This document shows positions 1 through 7,050 of a DNA stretch of 10,722 nt, one piece after another. The notes under the pieces are model-generated. The model made no database searches. It saw nothing but the letters and a program-made list of their open reading frames with translations, and was not told the origin of the DNA. The translations under genes and the position numbers were made by a program. Each line of letters opens with the position of its first letter. Within the stretch, counting starts at the first letter, position 1. Source of the stretch: Parvibacillus sp035426385 (GTDB lineage Bacteria > Bacteroidota > Bacteroidia > Chitinophagales > Saprospiraceae); the NCBI GenBank assembly GCA_035426385.1, contig DAOLZQ010000086.1, positions 1 to 10,722 on the forward strand, given 5' to 3'.

Positions 1-690
1 AGTTAATTCTCTGAAAGTCTTGCCGATCAGTTGCCTGTTTTGTAAATTTAAATGGATAGAAACGGGCCGTTTTTTTTGGATGAAGTCCAGTTTACGGTGC
101 AGTTCTCGTTCTTTTTCCAGGTTGACTCGCAGTATTTTCTTGAGGATGAGCATGCTCAGAATTATTCCGAATACACCGAAGGGATATACAATGGCGTATG
201 CCAACGGAATGAAATTGATATTTTTGGTATTTAGCTTTAAGTCTATTGCAGTGGATTGAGCTGCTCCCATGCCGGGTGTATTGGTAACCGCGCCACTCAT
301 GACTCCGGTAAGTGTCGTAATACTAAAATCAGAGAAATAGTAAAAAATCAAAGTGATGCCTACCCCCATGAGTACTATTGCGATAGTAAGTAAGTTATTG
401 AGGAGTGCGCTTTGGCGCAGAGAGGCGAAAAATCCCGGTCCTACCTGAAGTCCAATAGTGTATACAAATAGAATTAGTCCAAATTCTTTTAGAAAATGAA
501 GGAAATGATCATTGACATGAAGTCCTAAAAGTGAAAATAATAAACCAATAAATAATATCCAAGTCACACCGAGCGAGACTCCAAAAATCTTTAACCGGCC
601 GATCCAAATTCCGATAGCAATAACCAATCCATAGATGAGGACCGTCTGAGCAATACTATCGCCTAAAAATAATTCTCGAACCCAACTCAA
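1..690 (-). CDS. AspT/YidE/YbjL-type membrane transporter, N-terminal part (3' end beyond the window)
   Basis: This is the first 230 codons of a putative inner-membrane transporter of the aspartate:alanine exchanger (AspT/YidE/YbjL) family. Full members are about 530-560 residues: a membrane half, one or two TrkA_C (RCK_C) regulatory domains, then a second membrane half. Visible here are about five hydrophobic segments (near residues 14-30, 38-56, 69-83, 97-118 and 160-183), the signature GLQVGPGFF (80-88) and the conserved SGAVTNTPGMGAAQ (132-145). After these comes a basic linker and the first strand of a TrkA_C domain at the window edge. The start is TTG at 690-688, because TAA lies in frame two codons upstream and no ATG fits. 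The gene is the last visible one in a minus-strand run headed by an arginine deiminase, so an amino acid or other carboxylate substrate is possible but not shown. The family assignment is firm; the substrate is unknown. Confidence 0.88.
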   Translation of the reverse strand, partial: MSWVRELFLGDSIAQTVLIYGLVIAIGIWIGRLKIFGVSLGVTWILFIGLLFSLLGLHVNDHFLHFLKEFGLILFVYTIGLQVGPGFFASLRQSALLNNLLTIAIVLMGVGITLIFYYFSDFSITTLTGVMSGAVTNTPGMGAAQSTAIDLKLNTKNINFIPLAYAIVYPFGVFGIILSMLILKKILRVNLEKERELHRKLDFIQKKRPVSIHLNLQNRQLIGKTFRELT

Positions 691-721
691 TGCTTACGAT
701 ATTATCATTTCTGTCTAAGGG

Positions 722-739
722 AAATTTACCGGTAAATTT
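722..739. promoter_or_regulatory. perfect 18-bp palindrome AAATTTACCGGTAAATTT, candidate operator
   Basis: The 18 bases read the same on both strands. They lie 32 nt upstream of the transporter TTG start and 12 nt downstream of the lipoprotein stop. No T-run follows on the minus strand, so an intrinsic terminator is unlikely. A binding site for a dimeric regulator controlling the transporter separately from the upstream genes is the simplest reading. That role is inferred from position and symmetry only. Confidence 0.4.
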
Positions 740-750
740 AAGTGATTCAT

Positions 751-1260
751 TTATTTTGAATGTTTCTCAGTACAATCAATTTTATGATAAACTAGAGTTC
801 CAAATTTCAACTTATCAGAATTTTTCAAATACGTAGTATCACCACTTACCCGAATATCGCCAATGCCGGCGAGCATACCATCACCCTCCTTTTTGAAATA
901 GTGGTGTGCGACACTTTCCATACCCTCAGATGAGAATGAATAAATCACGTGTAGGATATCTCCGTCGAATTCGCCTGTGATATCACCTGAAGAAGAGTCC
1001 TTCTCATAATTATCAAATACCATTCTTCCGGTCACTTTATTACCTGTACGAATATAGGACAGATCATAAGTATCTCTCTTTGTGATCATGCGATAGCATT
1101 CCTCAGTTGACAATGCATTTTCATCTTTAACTGGAGTAGCGTGAGTTATTGCTTGCAGAGAGTCAGTATTGATGCTGATAGTGTCAACGGGATTGTTGTT
1201 ACATCCCGGTATTACTAAACCGAAGAAAATAAAGAGACTGAAAAATTGTAAACGATTCAT
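751..1260 (-). CDS. small hypothetical lipoprotein
   Basis: This is a 169-residue predicted lipoprotein. A short n-region (MNR) precedes a hydrophobic stretch (residues 4-18). Next comes a lipobox-like IPGC with the acylated cysteine at position 20, followed by an Asn-rich linker typical of signal peptidase II substrates. The mature part has an EECYRM motif, then beta-rich sequence with alternating Gly/Asp turns (roughly residues 65-150: TGRMVFDNYEKD, GEFDGDILHVIY, AGIGDIRVSGD) and a second cysteine near the C-terminus (KIDC). The two cysteines could form a disulfide. Similar small lipoproteins of unknown function are common in Bacteroidota; I do not recognise a named family. The gene starts 15 nt after the YihY-family gene ends and precedes the transporter, so it is probably co-transcribed with the run starting at the arginine deiminase. 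Confidence 0.8.
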   Translation of the reverse strand: MNRLQFFSLFIFFGLVIPGCNNNPVDTISINTDSLQAITHATPVKDENALSTEECYRMITKRDTYDLSYIRTGNKVTGRMVFDNYEKDSSSGDITGEFDGDILHVIYSFSSEGMESVAHHYFKKEGDGMLAGIGDIRVSGDTTYLKNSDKLKFGTLVYHKIDCTEKHSK

Positions 1261-1275
1261 GGCAGATAGATTTAA

Positions 1276-2211
1276 TTATAATAAATTTCGGGTTCTGGCT
1301 CCGATAACACTTAGATTTACTTCGTATCCAAACAAAATAACAAACATATTGGTCTGTAACCAGATCAACAGTGCAATTACTGCTCCTATCGATCCATAAA
1401 TCTTATTATAGTTTGCAAAATTATTTACAAAGTAACTGATGATCGCCGACACGACTATAAGTAAGATAGTGGCAATAGCAGCACCTATGGAAAAAAATGG
1501 AATTTTATATTTTATCGAAGGGGCAAAGCGATAAATAGCAGCAAGAAATACATATACCAGCAAAACAATAGGTAGCCACCTTGCTGATAAGATGAAGCCT
1601 TTGGTAAAGTAATCAAAAGTGACGTAGTCATCGATTATAGAAAGAATTACTCTACTCAAAACAATTGTGATGACTGAAGTCGCGAGGATTAAGGTAAGTA
1701 CAAGAGTCAAAAGCAAGGCAATACCGCGCTGTACGAAAAAATTACGATTGAACTTTTCCAGGCCCTGCACTTGGTCAAAGGCATTCATCAGTGCGATCAT
1801 ACCATTAGAGGCAAAGTAGGCTGCGGCTATAAAACCGAGAGATAATAGGCCACTTCGAGGCTGAATAGTATCTGTGATTAATCCAAACAGAGCCCGCTCT
1901 ACATTGAGAGGAATAAGACCATGAATGTATGATTCGAAGAGGGAAAGTGCATTGTCAATGGGAAAATAGGGCAGGGTAGTTAATAAAAAAATAGTAAAAG
2001 GAAAAAATGCCATTAGGAGGTTAAACGAAATGGCACTTGCCCTCAACATCACGTCTGTAAAGGTTAAATTACTTTGTAATAATTTCAGAACATTGTAAAG
2101 GGGCACCTGACCTAGTCCGGGCAATGAATGGGTTTTTGTCCATTCCTTTAAATCCGGGATGATCGTATCATGAAGTATAAAATGATGCCAATACTTCTTG
2201 AAATCAATCAT
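1276..2211 (-). CDS. YihY/UPF0761 (BrkB-like) family inner-membrane protein
   Basis: This 311-residue polytopic membrane protein belongs to the YihY/virulence factor BrkB family, once mis-annotated as ribonuclease BN. About six membrane segments are visible. The family hallmarks are present: an N-terminal helix with LRASAISFNLLMAFFPFTIF (about residues 57-76), a central SNGMIALMNAFDQ-like segment (about 134-147), and the C-terminal GSIGAVIALLIWLQTNMFVI (about 275-294) followed by the GYEVN end of the last helix. Length is normal for the family. The molecular function is unsettled; transport or envelope roles have been suggested for relatives. The ATG overlaps the thioesterase stop by 8 nt, which implies translational coupling. 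The lipoprotein gene follows 15 nt downstream. Confidence 0.92.
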   Translation of the reverse strand: MIDFKKYWHHFILHDTIIPDLKEWTKTHSLPGLGQVPLYNVLKLLQSNLTFTDVMLRASAISFNLLMAFFPFTIFLLTTLPYFPIDNALSLFESYIHGLIPLNVERALFGLITDTIQPRSGLLSLGFIAAAYFASNGMIALMNAFDQVQGLEKFNRNFFVQRGIALLLTLVLTLILATSVITIVLSRVILSIIDDYVTFDYFTKGFILSARWLPIVLLVYVFLAAIYRFAPSIKYKIPFFSIGAAIATILLIVVSAIISYFVNNFANYNKIYGSIGAVIALLIWLQTNMFVILFGYEVNLSVIGARTRNLL

Positions 2212-2614
2212 AATGGCTAATTAATTTATCTAATAAAGCCGAAGGAATATTAATTCTTTTTTTAGTTTTTATATCAACGAAGCAAAGCCTGATCATGCCC
2301 TTATTAACCACTTTATTATTGCCATTAAATATCTGCGATTCAAATATTATTTCATTTTCCGGTATTAATGGAATATTGGTTTCGATAGTCAATAGCTCAT
2401 CATAGAAAGCAGGTCGCAGATATTCAAAGTTGGCATTCATTACGGGCATCATTGTTGCCATTTCCTTTTCCATCCAGGCATACGTAATACCCAGTGAGCG
2501 CATGGCTTCTACCCTGCCTACCTCATAGTACTGTGCATAGTTTCCGTAGTAAACATATCCCATCTGATCGGTATCGGCATAGCGTACTCTTAACGAAGTC
2601 TGGTGAGTAAACAT
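2204..2614 (-). CDS. YbgC/FadM-type 4-hydroxybenzoyl-CoA thioesterase-fold acyl-CoA thioesterase
   Basis: This is a 136-residue single hotdog-fold acyl-CoA thioesterase, expected to be cytoplasmic and oligomeric. The N-terminal motif VRYADTDQMGYVYYGNYAQY (residues 10-29) matches the family pattern D-x-x-G-x-V/Y-x-x-x-x-Y. Asp16 is the likely catalytic acid, and the long hotdog helix continues through YYEVGRVEAMRSLG. The C-terminal half has the expected strands, including MNANFEYLRPAFYDELLTIET and the FVDIKTKKRINIPSALLDKL end. Length is normal for the YbgC branch. The natural acyl-CoA cannot be read from the sequence. It begins 3 nt after the arginine deiminase stop and ends inside the YihY start, so it is almost certainly in the same transcript. 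Confidence 0.93.
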   Translation of the reverse strand: MFTHQTSLRVRYADTDQMGYVYYGNYAQYYEVGRVEAMRSLGITYAWMEKEMATMMPVMNANFEYLRPAFYDELLTIETNIPLIPENEIIFESQIFNGNNKVVNKGMIRLCFVDIKTKKRINIPSALLDKLISHYD

Positions 2615-2617
2615 GCT

Positions 2618-3901
2618 TTATGAATTTGTGTTGGAAATCTGATCACGCTGTACTGGCAAAGTCATACAATGCGAGCCGCCTCGAGCTCGGGACAATTCAT
2701 TCGAAGGCAGTGTGATAATGGTATTCTCCACTTCTTCCGGACGCATCTTCCCTGATTTAAAATTTTCTAATAGTTCAGTTGCGTGGATCACAGAATAACC
2801 CGCTTCACGGAATGCTATTTCCGTCTCTGGATTTCGATCATAGGCTATTGCCACACCCGGCTTTATAGCTACCAGGTTGCATCCATCCGTCCACTGTTCA
2901 CGTTCCTGGTAAGGTGATTCACCTCGACCACTGAAGATGAATTGCATATCAGGATTGACTTCAGCCAATATAAAATCTTTGAGTGAGGGATAAGTAGTCT
3001 TTTCTCCATCAAGTCCGAACACGATTACATCACTGGACTTTCCGTCATAGATCAGTGGCTTATAGACCACCATATGGTTGTAATTTAATCGTGTAAATAC
3101 GGTGTCGATGTGCATACAATACCTTTCTGAAGGAATATTGACCTGAGCTACTCTTTTTACAAGACCTTTTTCCAATACTACCTTAGCCAGCGAGTGGATA
3201 GCATGTTCTGAAGTACGCTCACTGTTGCCGATGAGTAGGAAGTCATTGTCAAACATCATAGTGTCACCACCTTCGAGATTGATCCATTCTCCCTTTTTGG
3301 AAGGAGGGAAATTTTCTCGCCAGTTGAGGTTGATTACTTTGCCTTCATCCTGAAGACTGGAGAATAGCGGATGTGCCCAAAATATGTAGCGTGCGAGTAT
3401 GTTTTCACGATATCGCGCCTCTTTTGCGGCCTTAGCTATGACCACATGGTCCTTGACCACTATGGCAATATCTCTGGTAAAGATAAAATTTGGAATCGGA
3501 TCAAAGAAGTAATGGTCATCCTCTGCATGATAGCCGGAGATGAGCACAGCGGCTAGCTCTTCGTTGGTCCATTCTTGGAAAATATGACCATAAGAGGAAG
3601 GTAATTCTTCATAGTCCACGATCATGCGGATAAGCTCTGCCTTCCTCACTTCATCGGCATTCAGCGCTTCACAGAGCAGCTTATCGATAAACAATACGTT
3701 TTCTTCACCGAGGAAAGCCTTTAGGACATTCGTGAAAATATCGTGCTCAGCCTGCATCTGCGGCAAATAGACAATATCATCAAATAACAACTCTTCCGCG
3801 TCTTTAGGGCTGATCCTGCTGATGCCTGCATCAGGGCGGTGAACGATGACCTTTCGCAAGGTTCCTATCTCAGAATTACAAAATACCTCTGGAACAAGCA
3901 T
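2618..3901 (-). CDS. arginine deiminase-family enzyme
   Basis: This 427-residue guanidino-modifying enzyme is most like arginine deiminase, which hydrolyses L-arginine to citrulline and ammonia. Counting from the ATG at 3901, the catalytic set is complete: FTRD (Asp144), LEGGD (Glu210, Asp213), CMHIDTVFT (His264, Asp266), and GGSHCM with nucleophile Cys412. Further family blocks are HRPDAGISRISP, the LLFDDIVYLPQMQAEHD helix, WTDGCNLVAIKPGVAIAYDRN and LSRARGG. Length fits the 400-420 residues usual for the family. The reading frame extends 12 codons further to a TTG at 3937, but ATG at 3901 gives the usual short N-terminus (MLVPEVFCNSEIG), and a candidate -7 element lies inside the extension. 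It heads a tight run with a thioesterase and YihY. No ornithine carbamoyltransferase, carbamate kinase or ArcD antiporter is adjacent, so a catabolic ArcABC operon is not supported here. A related hydrolase activity in the superfamily remains possible. Confidence 0.92.
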   Translation of the reverse strand: MLVPEVFCNSEIGTLRKVIVHRPDAGISRISPKDAEELLFDDIVYLPQMQAEHDIFTNVLKAFLGEENVLFIDKLLCEALNADEVRKAELIRMIVDYEELPSSYGHIFQEWTNEELAAVLISGYHAEDDHYFFDPIPNFIFTRDIAIVVKDHVVIAKAAKEARYRENILARYIFWAHPLFSSLQDEGKVINLNWRENFPPSKKGEWINLEGGDTMMFDNDFLLIGNSERTSEHAIHSLAKVVLEKGLVKRVAQVNIPSERYCMHIDTVFTRLNYNHMVVYKPLIYDGKSSDVIVFGLDGEKTTYPSLKDFILAEVNPDMQFIFSGRGESPYQEREQWTDGCNLVAIKPGVAIAYDRNPETEIAFREAGYSVIHATELLENFKSGKMRPEEVENTIITLPSNELSRARGGSHCMTLPVQRDQISNTNS

Positions 3902-3924
3902 ATATAGTACAAATTGATTCACCG

Positions 3925-3932
3925 CAAAAGTA
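3925..3932 (-). promoter_or_regulatory. candidate -7 promoter element (TACTTTTG) for the arginine deiminase run
   Basis: Read on the minus strand, TACTTTTG matches the Bacteroidota consensus TAnnTTTG exactly. It would place transcription start about 17 nt before the ATG at 3901. The -33 match is poor: the nearest TTG (3947-3945) leaves only 12 nt of spacing. The call therefore rests on the -7 box and its position. Confidence 0.4.
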
Positions 3933-3961
3933 GGCAAAAGGATGCAATTGAAGTGGACTGG

Positions 3962-3979
3962 TATTGACTCCAGTCAATA
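3962..3979. promoter_or_regulatory. inverted repeat TATTGACT-CC-AGTCAATA, candidate operator
   Basis: Perfect 8-bp arms flank a 2-nt centre, 61 nt upstream of the arginine deiminase ATG and about 30 nt upstream of the candidate -7 box. Size and place suit a dimeric regulator acting at or just above the -33 region. There is no T-run on either strand. The regulator is unknown. Confidence 0.4.
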
Positions 3980-4235
3980 TAGAGTCGGAAAATCAGAGGA
4001 ATCTTGGTGTTTTCTTGAGAAAACTCAATGATCTCTGCATATCGCATCAAACTCAGTGATTGTAGAATTACTACTTCGCAGGTAAAATGTGAAATAAAAA
4101 CAGAGAATCAACCCTGTTTCTTTTCATTTTTATGAATCGAAACAAGAGTAAATTCTCTGCATCTATGGGATATCTTTTATTGGGCGCTATTAGCCACGTT
4201 AACTTTTCACTGATGTGTAGTCAATTAATTTTGAG
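3980..4235. other. intergenic region between the secreted repeat protein and arginine deiminase
   Basis: With the two sites listed above, this makes a gap of about 330 bases without a supported gene. It contains a weak hairpin (AAACAG 4098-4103 with CTGTTT 4114-4119) that, on the minus strand, is followed by TTTATTT and could help end transcription of the repeat-protein gene. It also contains an 8-bp long-range inverted repeat (CAGAGAAT 4101-4108 with ATTCTCTG 4152-4159). A plus-strand reading frame of about 48 codons from 4132 is hydrophobic but runs into the repeat-protein gene and has no supporting signals. Confidence 0.5.
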
Positions 4236-6962
4236 TTACATTTTAATCACTTTTTGTATAGCAATACCTTGAGTACTTTGAATTTCCAAAATATATAGAC
4301 CCGGCTTATAATCGCTCATTCTCAACTCAATTCGCTCTCCCTGAGCCTTTGTGAGAACCCTACCATTCATTGATTTTAAGGTTACGCTGAGTTCTATTGC
4401 ACCTTCTACATACAGTAGTTGACTAACCGGATTAGGATATAGCTTGTATTCCACTTTGTTGGTCTTAGTGCTCAGAGGACTGCAATCGGGGTGCGCATAG
4501 TGTAAGAAGTAGACATTGGCTGGATTATTGACATCCTGAATTTTGATTGCCGGCAGTTCCTTCATTGAAAAAGTAAATTGTTTCGGAAAATCACTCACTA
4601 ATGCTTGGCCCAACATTTCATTCCCCTCCCAGACGTTTACTTTCATATCAGGCGGCAGATTGCTTCCCAGGTAGAGCTTACCTACATAAGAATCTTTGCT
4701 GATACAATCTACTTCTTGCATACCGATATATGTGATCAGTAATCCATTGGTATCACTCTGGCAATAAGGAGGTGATATCACTGTATCTATAGCACAATCA
4801 CCAAAAATTAAATCTTTAATCACAAATTCATAATGTCTATCCGTATTTCCATTGAATGGGCCGATGGACACAGGTAGATCTTCATAACTGAATCGTCCGT
4901 ACTGGTGGTCGTTCCCCTGGATTCGGAAGCTATCACTAGCTTCATTTTCATCAAAATTGATTTCCACATAGAAATAATGATCTTCATTGCAGTTGGAAAT
5001 GGTGACCGAAAGATTCGAAAGCAGACAATCTTCGGATTCACACATTTTGCCAGGTACTTCACGTACTTTGGTGCAAGCAGAATTATGTAGATCAGTAAAA
5101 TGGAAAGCATGCCCCTGACCATTTCCAGCAAATCCGGTCAAGGTGATTGGTAAATCTGCATACGCAAAATGACCATAACCGCTTATTTCAAACGAATCAC
5201 TGGTTTCGCCGTATTCAAAATCAAAAGTAATGGCATAGTGGCCGGTACTGTCACAATCAGATTTGACAGCAGATATTTCTCTGATGTAACATTCGCCACA
5301 ATAAGGTGGCTCTATTTGCCCGCCGATATGACAATTCGGATGATTTAGATCAGTAATTCCAAATTCATAACTCTGACCTGAATTGCCGTTGAACGGCCCA
5401 AGGATGACGGGTAGATCCGTATAGGCGAATATCCCATACTGATGGCCATTGCCCTGTATGCGGAATGAATCACTGGTATTCATATGATCAAAATCGATAG
5501 TGACAAAAAATTGATTTTCCTCATTACAATCAGATCGAGTCAGTGTCAGCCCGCTAAGGTGGCATTCACCACATCGCCTGCCTTCCACTCTTTTAGTGGT
5601 GCCACAATTGTGATTTCCTTGATCATTGATGTCAAAGGTGTGATCGACGCCATTTCCTTCAAATCCATAGAGCGTCACCGGCAGATCAGTATAAGCATAG
5701 GTTCCATACCCCGCTATTAAAAAAGAATCGGAAGTACTTTGATATTGGAAATTGAAAGTAATACTATAATATCCAGCGCTATCACAGAGTGAACGCTCTG
5801 CGACTACGTCAAAAATCGAACAACCACTACAATACGGAGGGTGGATGAAGCCAGAAGTTTTACAATCCGGGTTGTGGAGATCTTTGGCTGCAAATTCAAA
5901 GGTTTGGTTTGAATTGCCTTCAAATGGGCCAAGTACGATGGGCAGATCGGCATAGGCGAAGTGGCCGTATTGGTGGCCATTCCCCTGAACATAGAAGGAA
6001 TCACTCGTTCCCTGGTATTCGAAATCGAGGGTGACATAGAAATGATTGAGGCTATCGCAGTCACTGCGCGTGAGTGTCATCTCGCTCAGGTCGCAGTTGA
6101 AAGGTGCACAATGTCTGCCTTCCACTTGTTTGGTGGCAATACAATTGTGATTCGATCTATCAAATATATCAAAGGCGTGATTCTCCCCATCACCCTTAAA
6201 ACCAGAAATTGTAACCGGCAGATCAGTATAAGCATAGGTTCCATACCCCGCTATTAAAAAAGAATCGGAAGTACTTTGATATTGGAAATTGAAAGTAATA
6301 CTATAATATCCAGCGCTATCACAGAGTGAACGCTCTGCGACTACGTCAAAAATCGAACAACCACTACAATACGGAGGGTGGATGAAGCCAGAAGTTTTAC
6401 AATCCGGGTTGTGGAGATCTTTGGCTGCAAATTCAAAGGTTTGGTTTGAATTGCCTTCAAATGGGCCAAGTACGATGGGCAGATCGGCATAGGCGAAGTG
6501 GCCGTATTGGTGGCCATTCCCCTGAACATAGAAGGAATCACTCGTTCCCTGGTATTCGAAATCGAGGGTGACATAGAAATGATTGAGACTATCGCAGTCA
6601 CTGCGCGTGAGTGTCATCTCGCTCAGGTCGCAGTTGAAAGGTTCACATAGGCGACCTTCCACAAACTTGTCGTTCAAGCAATCATGATTCAACATATCAG
6701 CGATCAAAAAGCCATGGTCAGTGCCATCACCTTTGAAATGAGTTAATGTAATAGGAAGATCGGTATAGGCAAAAATACCAAAGCTTTCTATTTCAAAGGA
6801 ATCACTCGTGTTTTCATGCTGAAAATTTAGGGTGATGTTGTAGTAGCCGGAATCATTGCAGGCTGATTTCTCTGCTACAATATTAGAAATATTACATTCT
6901 GAAGGTGGTGTCGGTAAGACTCCAAATATAGTGGACAAGACAAGGAATAGTGTTGCAATCAT
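4236..6962 (-). CDS. secreted protein of alternating four-cysteine repeats with T9SS type A sorting domain
   Basis: This 908-residue exported protein starts with a hydrophobic signal (residues 2-16) that is odd in lacking basic residues before it; an in-frame TAA upstream excludes a longer start. Residues 23-740 form eight units of 86-95 residues, alternating types A and B (A at 23, 202, 381, 558; B at 111, 290, 467, 646). Each unit has four cysteines at similar places (start, near 13, near 73-78, end), a central TSDSF-like box and an F/Y-A/S-Y-x-DLP box. B units add QGNxHQYGxF and a GPFxGN box. Residues 741-836 form a divergent domain. Residues 837-908 are a T9SS type A domain: LYPNPVSQLLYVEG, then a GLYILEIQS strand and a basic tail (VIKM). 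This predicts outer-membrane export and cell-surface attachment or release. The units look like beta-sandwich modules with two disulfides each. I do not recognise a named family, and no catalytic motif is evident. Adhesion or a structural role is a guess. Confidence 0.9.
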   Translation of the reverse strand: MIATLFLVLSTIFGVLPTPPSECNISNIVAEKSACNDSGYYNITLNFQHENTSDSFEIESFGIFAYTDLPITLTHFKGDGTDHGFLIADMLNHDCLNDKFVEGRLCEPFNCDLSEMTLTRSDCDSLNHFYVTLDFEYQGTSDSFYVQGNGHQYGHFAYADLPIVLGPFEGNSNQTFEFAAKDLHNPDCKTSGFIHPPYCSGCSIFDVVAERSLCDSAGYYSITFNFQYQSTSDSFLIAGYGTYAYTDLPVTISGFKGDGENHAFDIFDRSNHNCIATKQVEGRHCAPFNCDLSEMTLTRSDCDSLNHFYVTLDFEYQGTSDSFYVQGNGHQYGHFAYADLPIVLGPFEGNSNQTFEFAAKDLHNPDCKTSGFIHPPYCSGCSIFDVVAERSLCDSAGYYSITFNFQYQSTSDSFLIAGYGTYAYTDLPVTLYGFEGNGVDHTFDINDQGNHNCGTTKRVEGRRCGECHLSGLTLTRSDCNEENQFFVTIDFDHMNTSDSFRIQGNGHQYGIFAYTDLPVILGPFNGNSGQSYEFGITDLNHPNCHIGGQIEPPYCGECYIREISAVKSDCDSTGHYAITFDFEYGETSDSFEISGYGHFAYADLPITLTGFAGNGQGHAFHFTDLHNSACTKVREVPGKMCESEDCLLSNLSVTISNCNEDHYFYVEINFDENEASDSFRIQGNDHQYGRFSYEDLPVSIGPFNGNTDRHYEFVIKDLIFGDCAIDTVISPPYCQSDTNGLLITYIGMQEVDCISKDSYVGKLYLGSNLPPDMKVNVWEGNEMLGQALVSDFPKQFTFSMKELPAIKIQDVNNPANVYFLHYAHPDCSPLSTKTNKVEYKLYPNPVSQLLYVEGAIELSVTLKSMNGRVLTKAQGERIELRMSDYKPGLYILEIQSTQGIAIQKVIKM
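5677..6105 (-). repeat. 429-bp intragenic repeat, copy 2 (3' copy in the gene)
   Basis: This stretch matches 6214-6642 at 428 of 429 bases; the two are 537 bp (179 codons) apart. It encodes about residues 287-429: all of unit B2 and the first half of A3. The single difference (6051 g against 6588 a) makes AGC versus AGT, both serine. Identity stops sharply on both sides. Confidence 0.95.
6214..6642 (-). repeat. 429-bp intragenic repeat, copy 1 (5' copy in the gene)
   Basis: Partner of 5677-6105. It encodes about residues 108-250: unit B1 and the first half of A2. Between the copies (6106-6213, 108 bp) lies the second half of A2, which is clearly different from the matching half of A3 (for example GFKGDGENHAF against GFEGNGVDHTF). 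Confidence 0.95.
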
Positions 6963-7011
6963 GGTGTAATAAATTTATAAATCGAAAATGAGGTGTATTT
7001 TTTAAGTGAAC

Positions 7012-7039
7012 TAAATTCACCAATATATAAGTGAATTTA
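7012..7039. promoter_or_regulatory. inverted repeat TAAATTCAC-N10-GTGAATTTA, candidate operator of the repeat-protein gene
   Basis: Perfect 9-bp arms (7012-7020 and 7031-7039) are separated by 10 bp, so their centres lie about 19 bp apart. A third half-site, GTGAA at 7006-7010, pairs with TTCAC at 7016-7020. The arms flank the proposed -7 element of the gene starting at 6962, as expected for a repressor site. Spacing and symmetry are directly visible; function is inferred. Confidence 0.45.
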
Positions 7040-7050
7040 AACTCTCTCAA
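7020..7050 (-). promoter_or_regulatory. candidate promoter of the secreted repeat protein
   Basis: On the minus strand, TTG (7050-7048) is followed after 20 nt by TATATTGG (7027-7020), one mismatch from the Bacteroidota -7 consensus TAnnTTTG, with spacing in the usual range. Transcription would begin near 7014, giving a leader of about 50 nt before the ATG at 6962. Confidence 0.4.

Noticed and set aside
20..259. Plus-strand open frame of 79 codons
   Set aside because: It is antisense to the well-supported AspT/YidE-type transporter and has no recognisable domain or composition of its own.
3902..3937. Twelve-codon upstream extension of the arginine deiminase from a TTG
   Set aside because: It contains the candidate -7 box, adds a non-family N-terminus, and the ATG at 3901 gives the usual family start.
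4098..4119. Hairpin AAACAG/CTGTTT as an intrinsic terminator
   Set aside because: Only six base pairs, two of them GC, with a 10-nt loop and an interrupted T-tract; too weak to call on its own, so it is noted only in the intergenic entry.
4132..4278. Hydrophobic plus-strand frame of about 48 codons
   Set aside because: It overlaps the 3' end of the repeat-protein gene on the other strand, has no promoter-like element upstream, and its hydrophobicity is expected from AT-rich DNA.
5804..6601. Matching open frames on both strands inside the repeat-protein gene
   Set aside because: They recur at 537-bp spacing only because the underlying gene is repeated. The minus +0 frame with signal peptide, repeats and T9SS domain explains the DNA.
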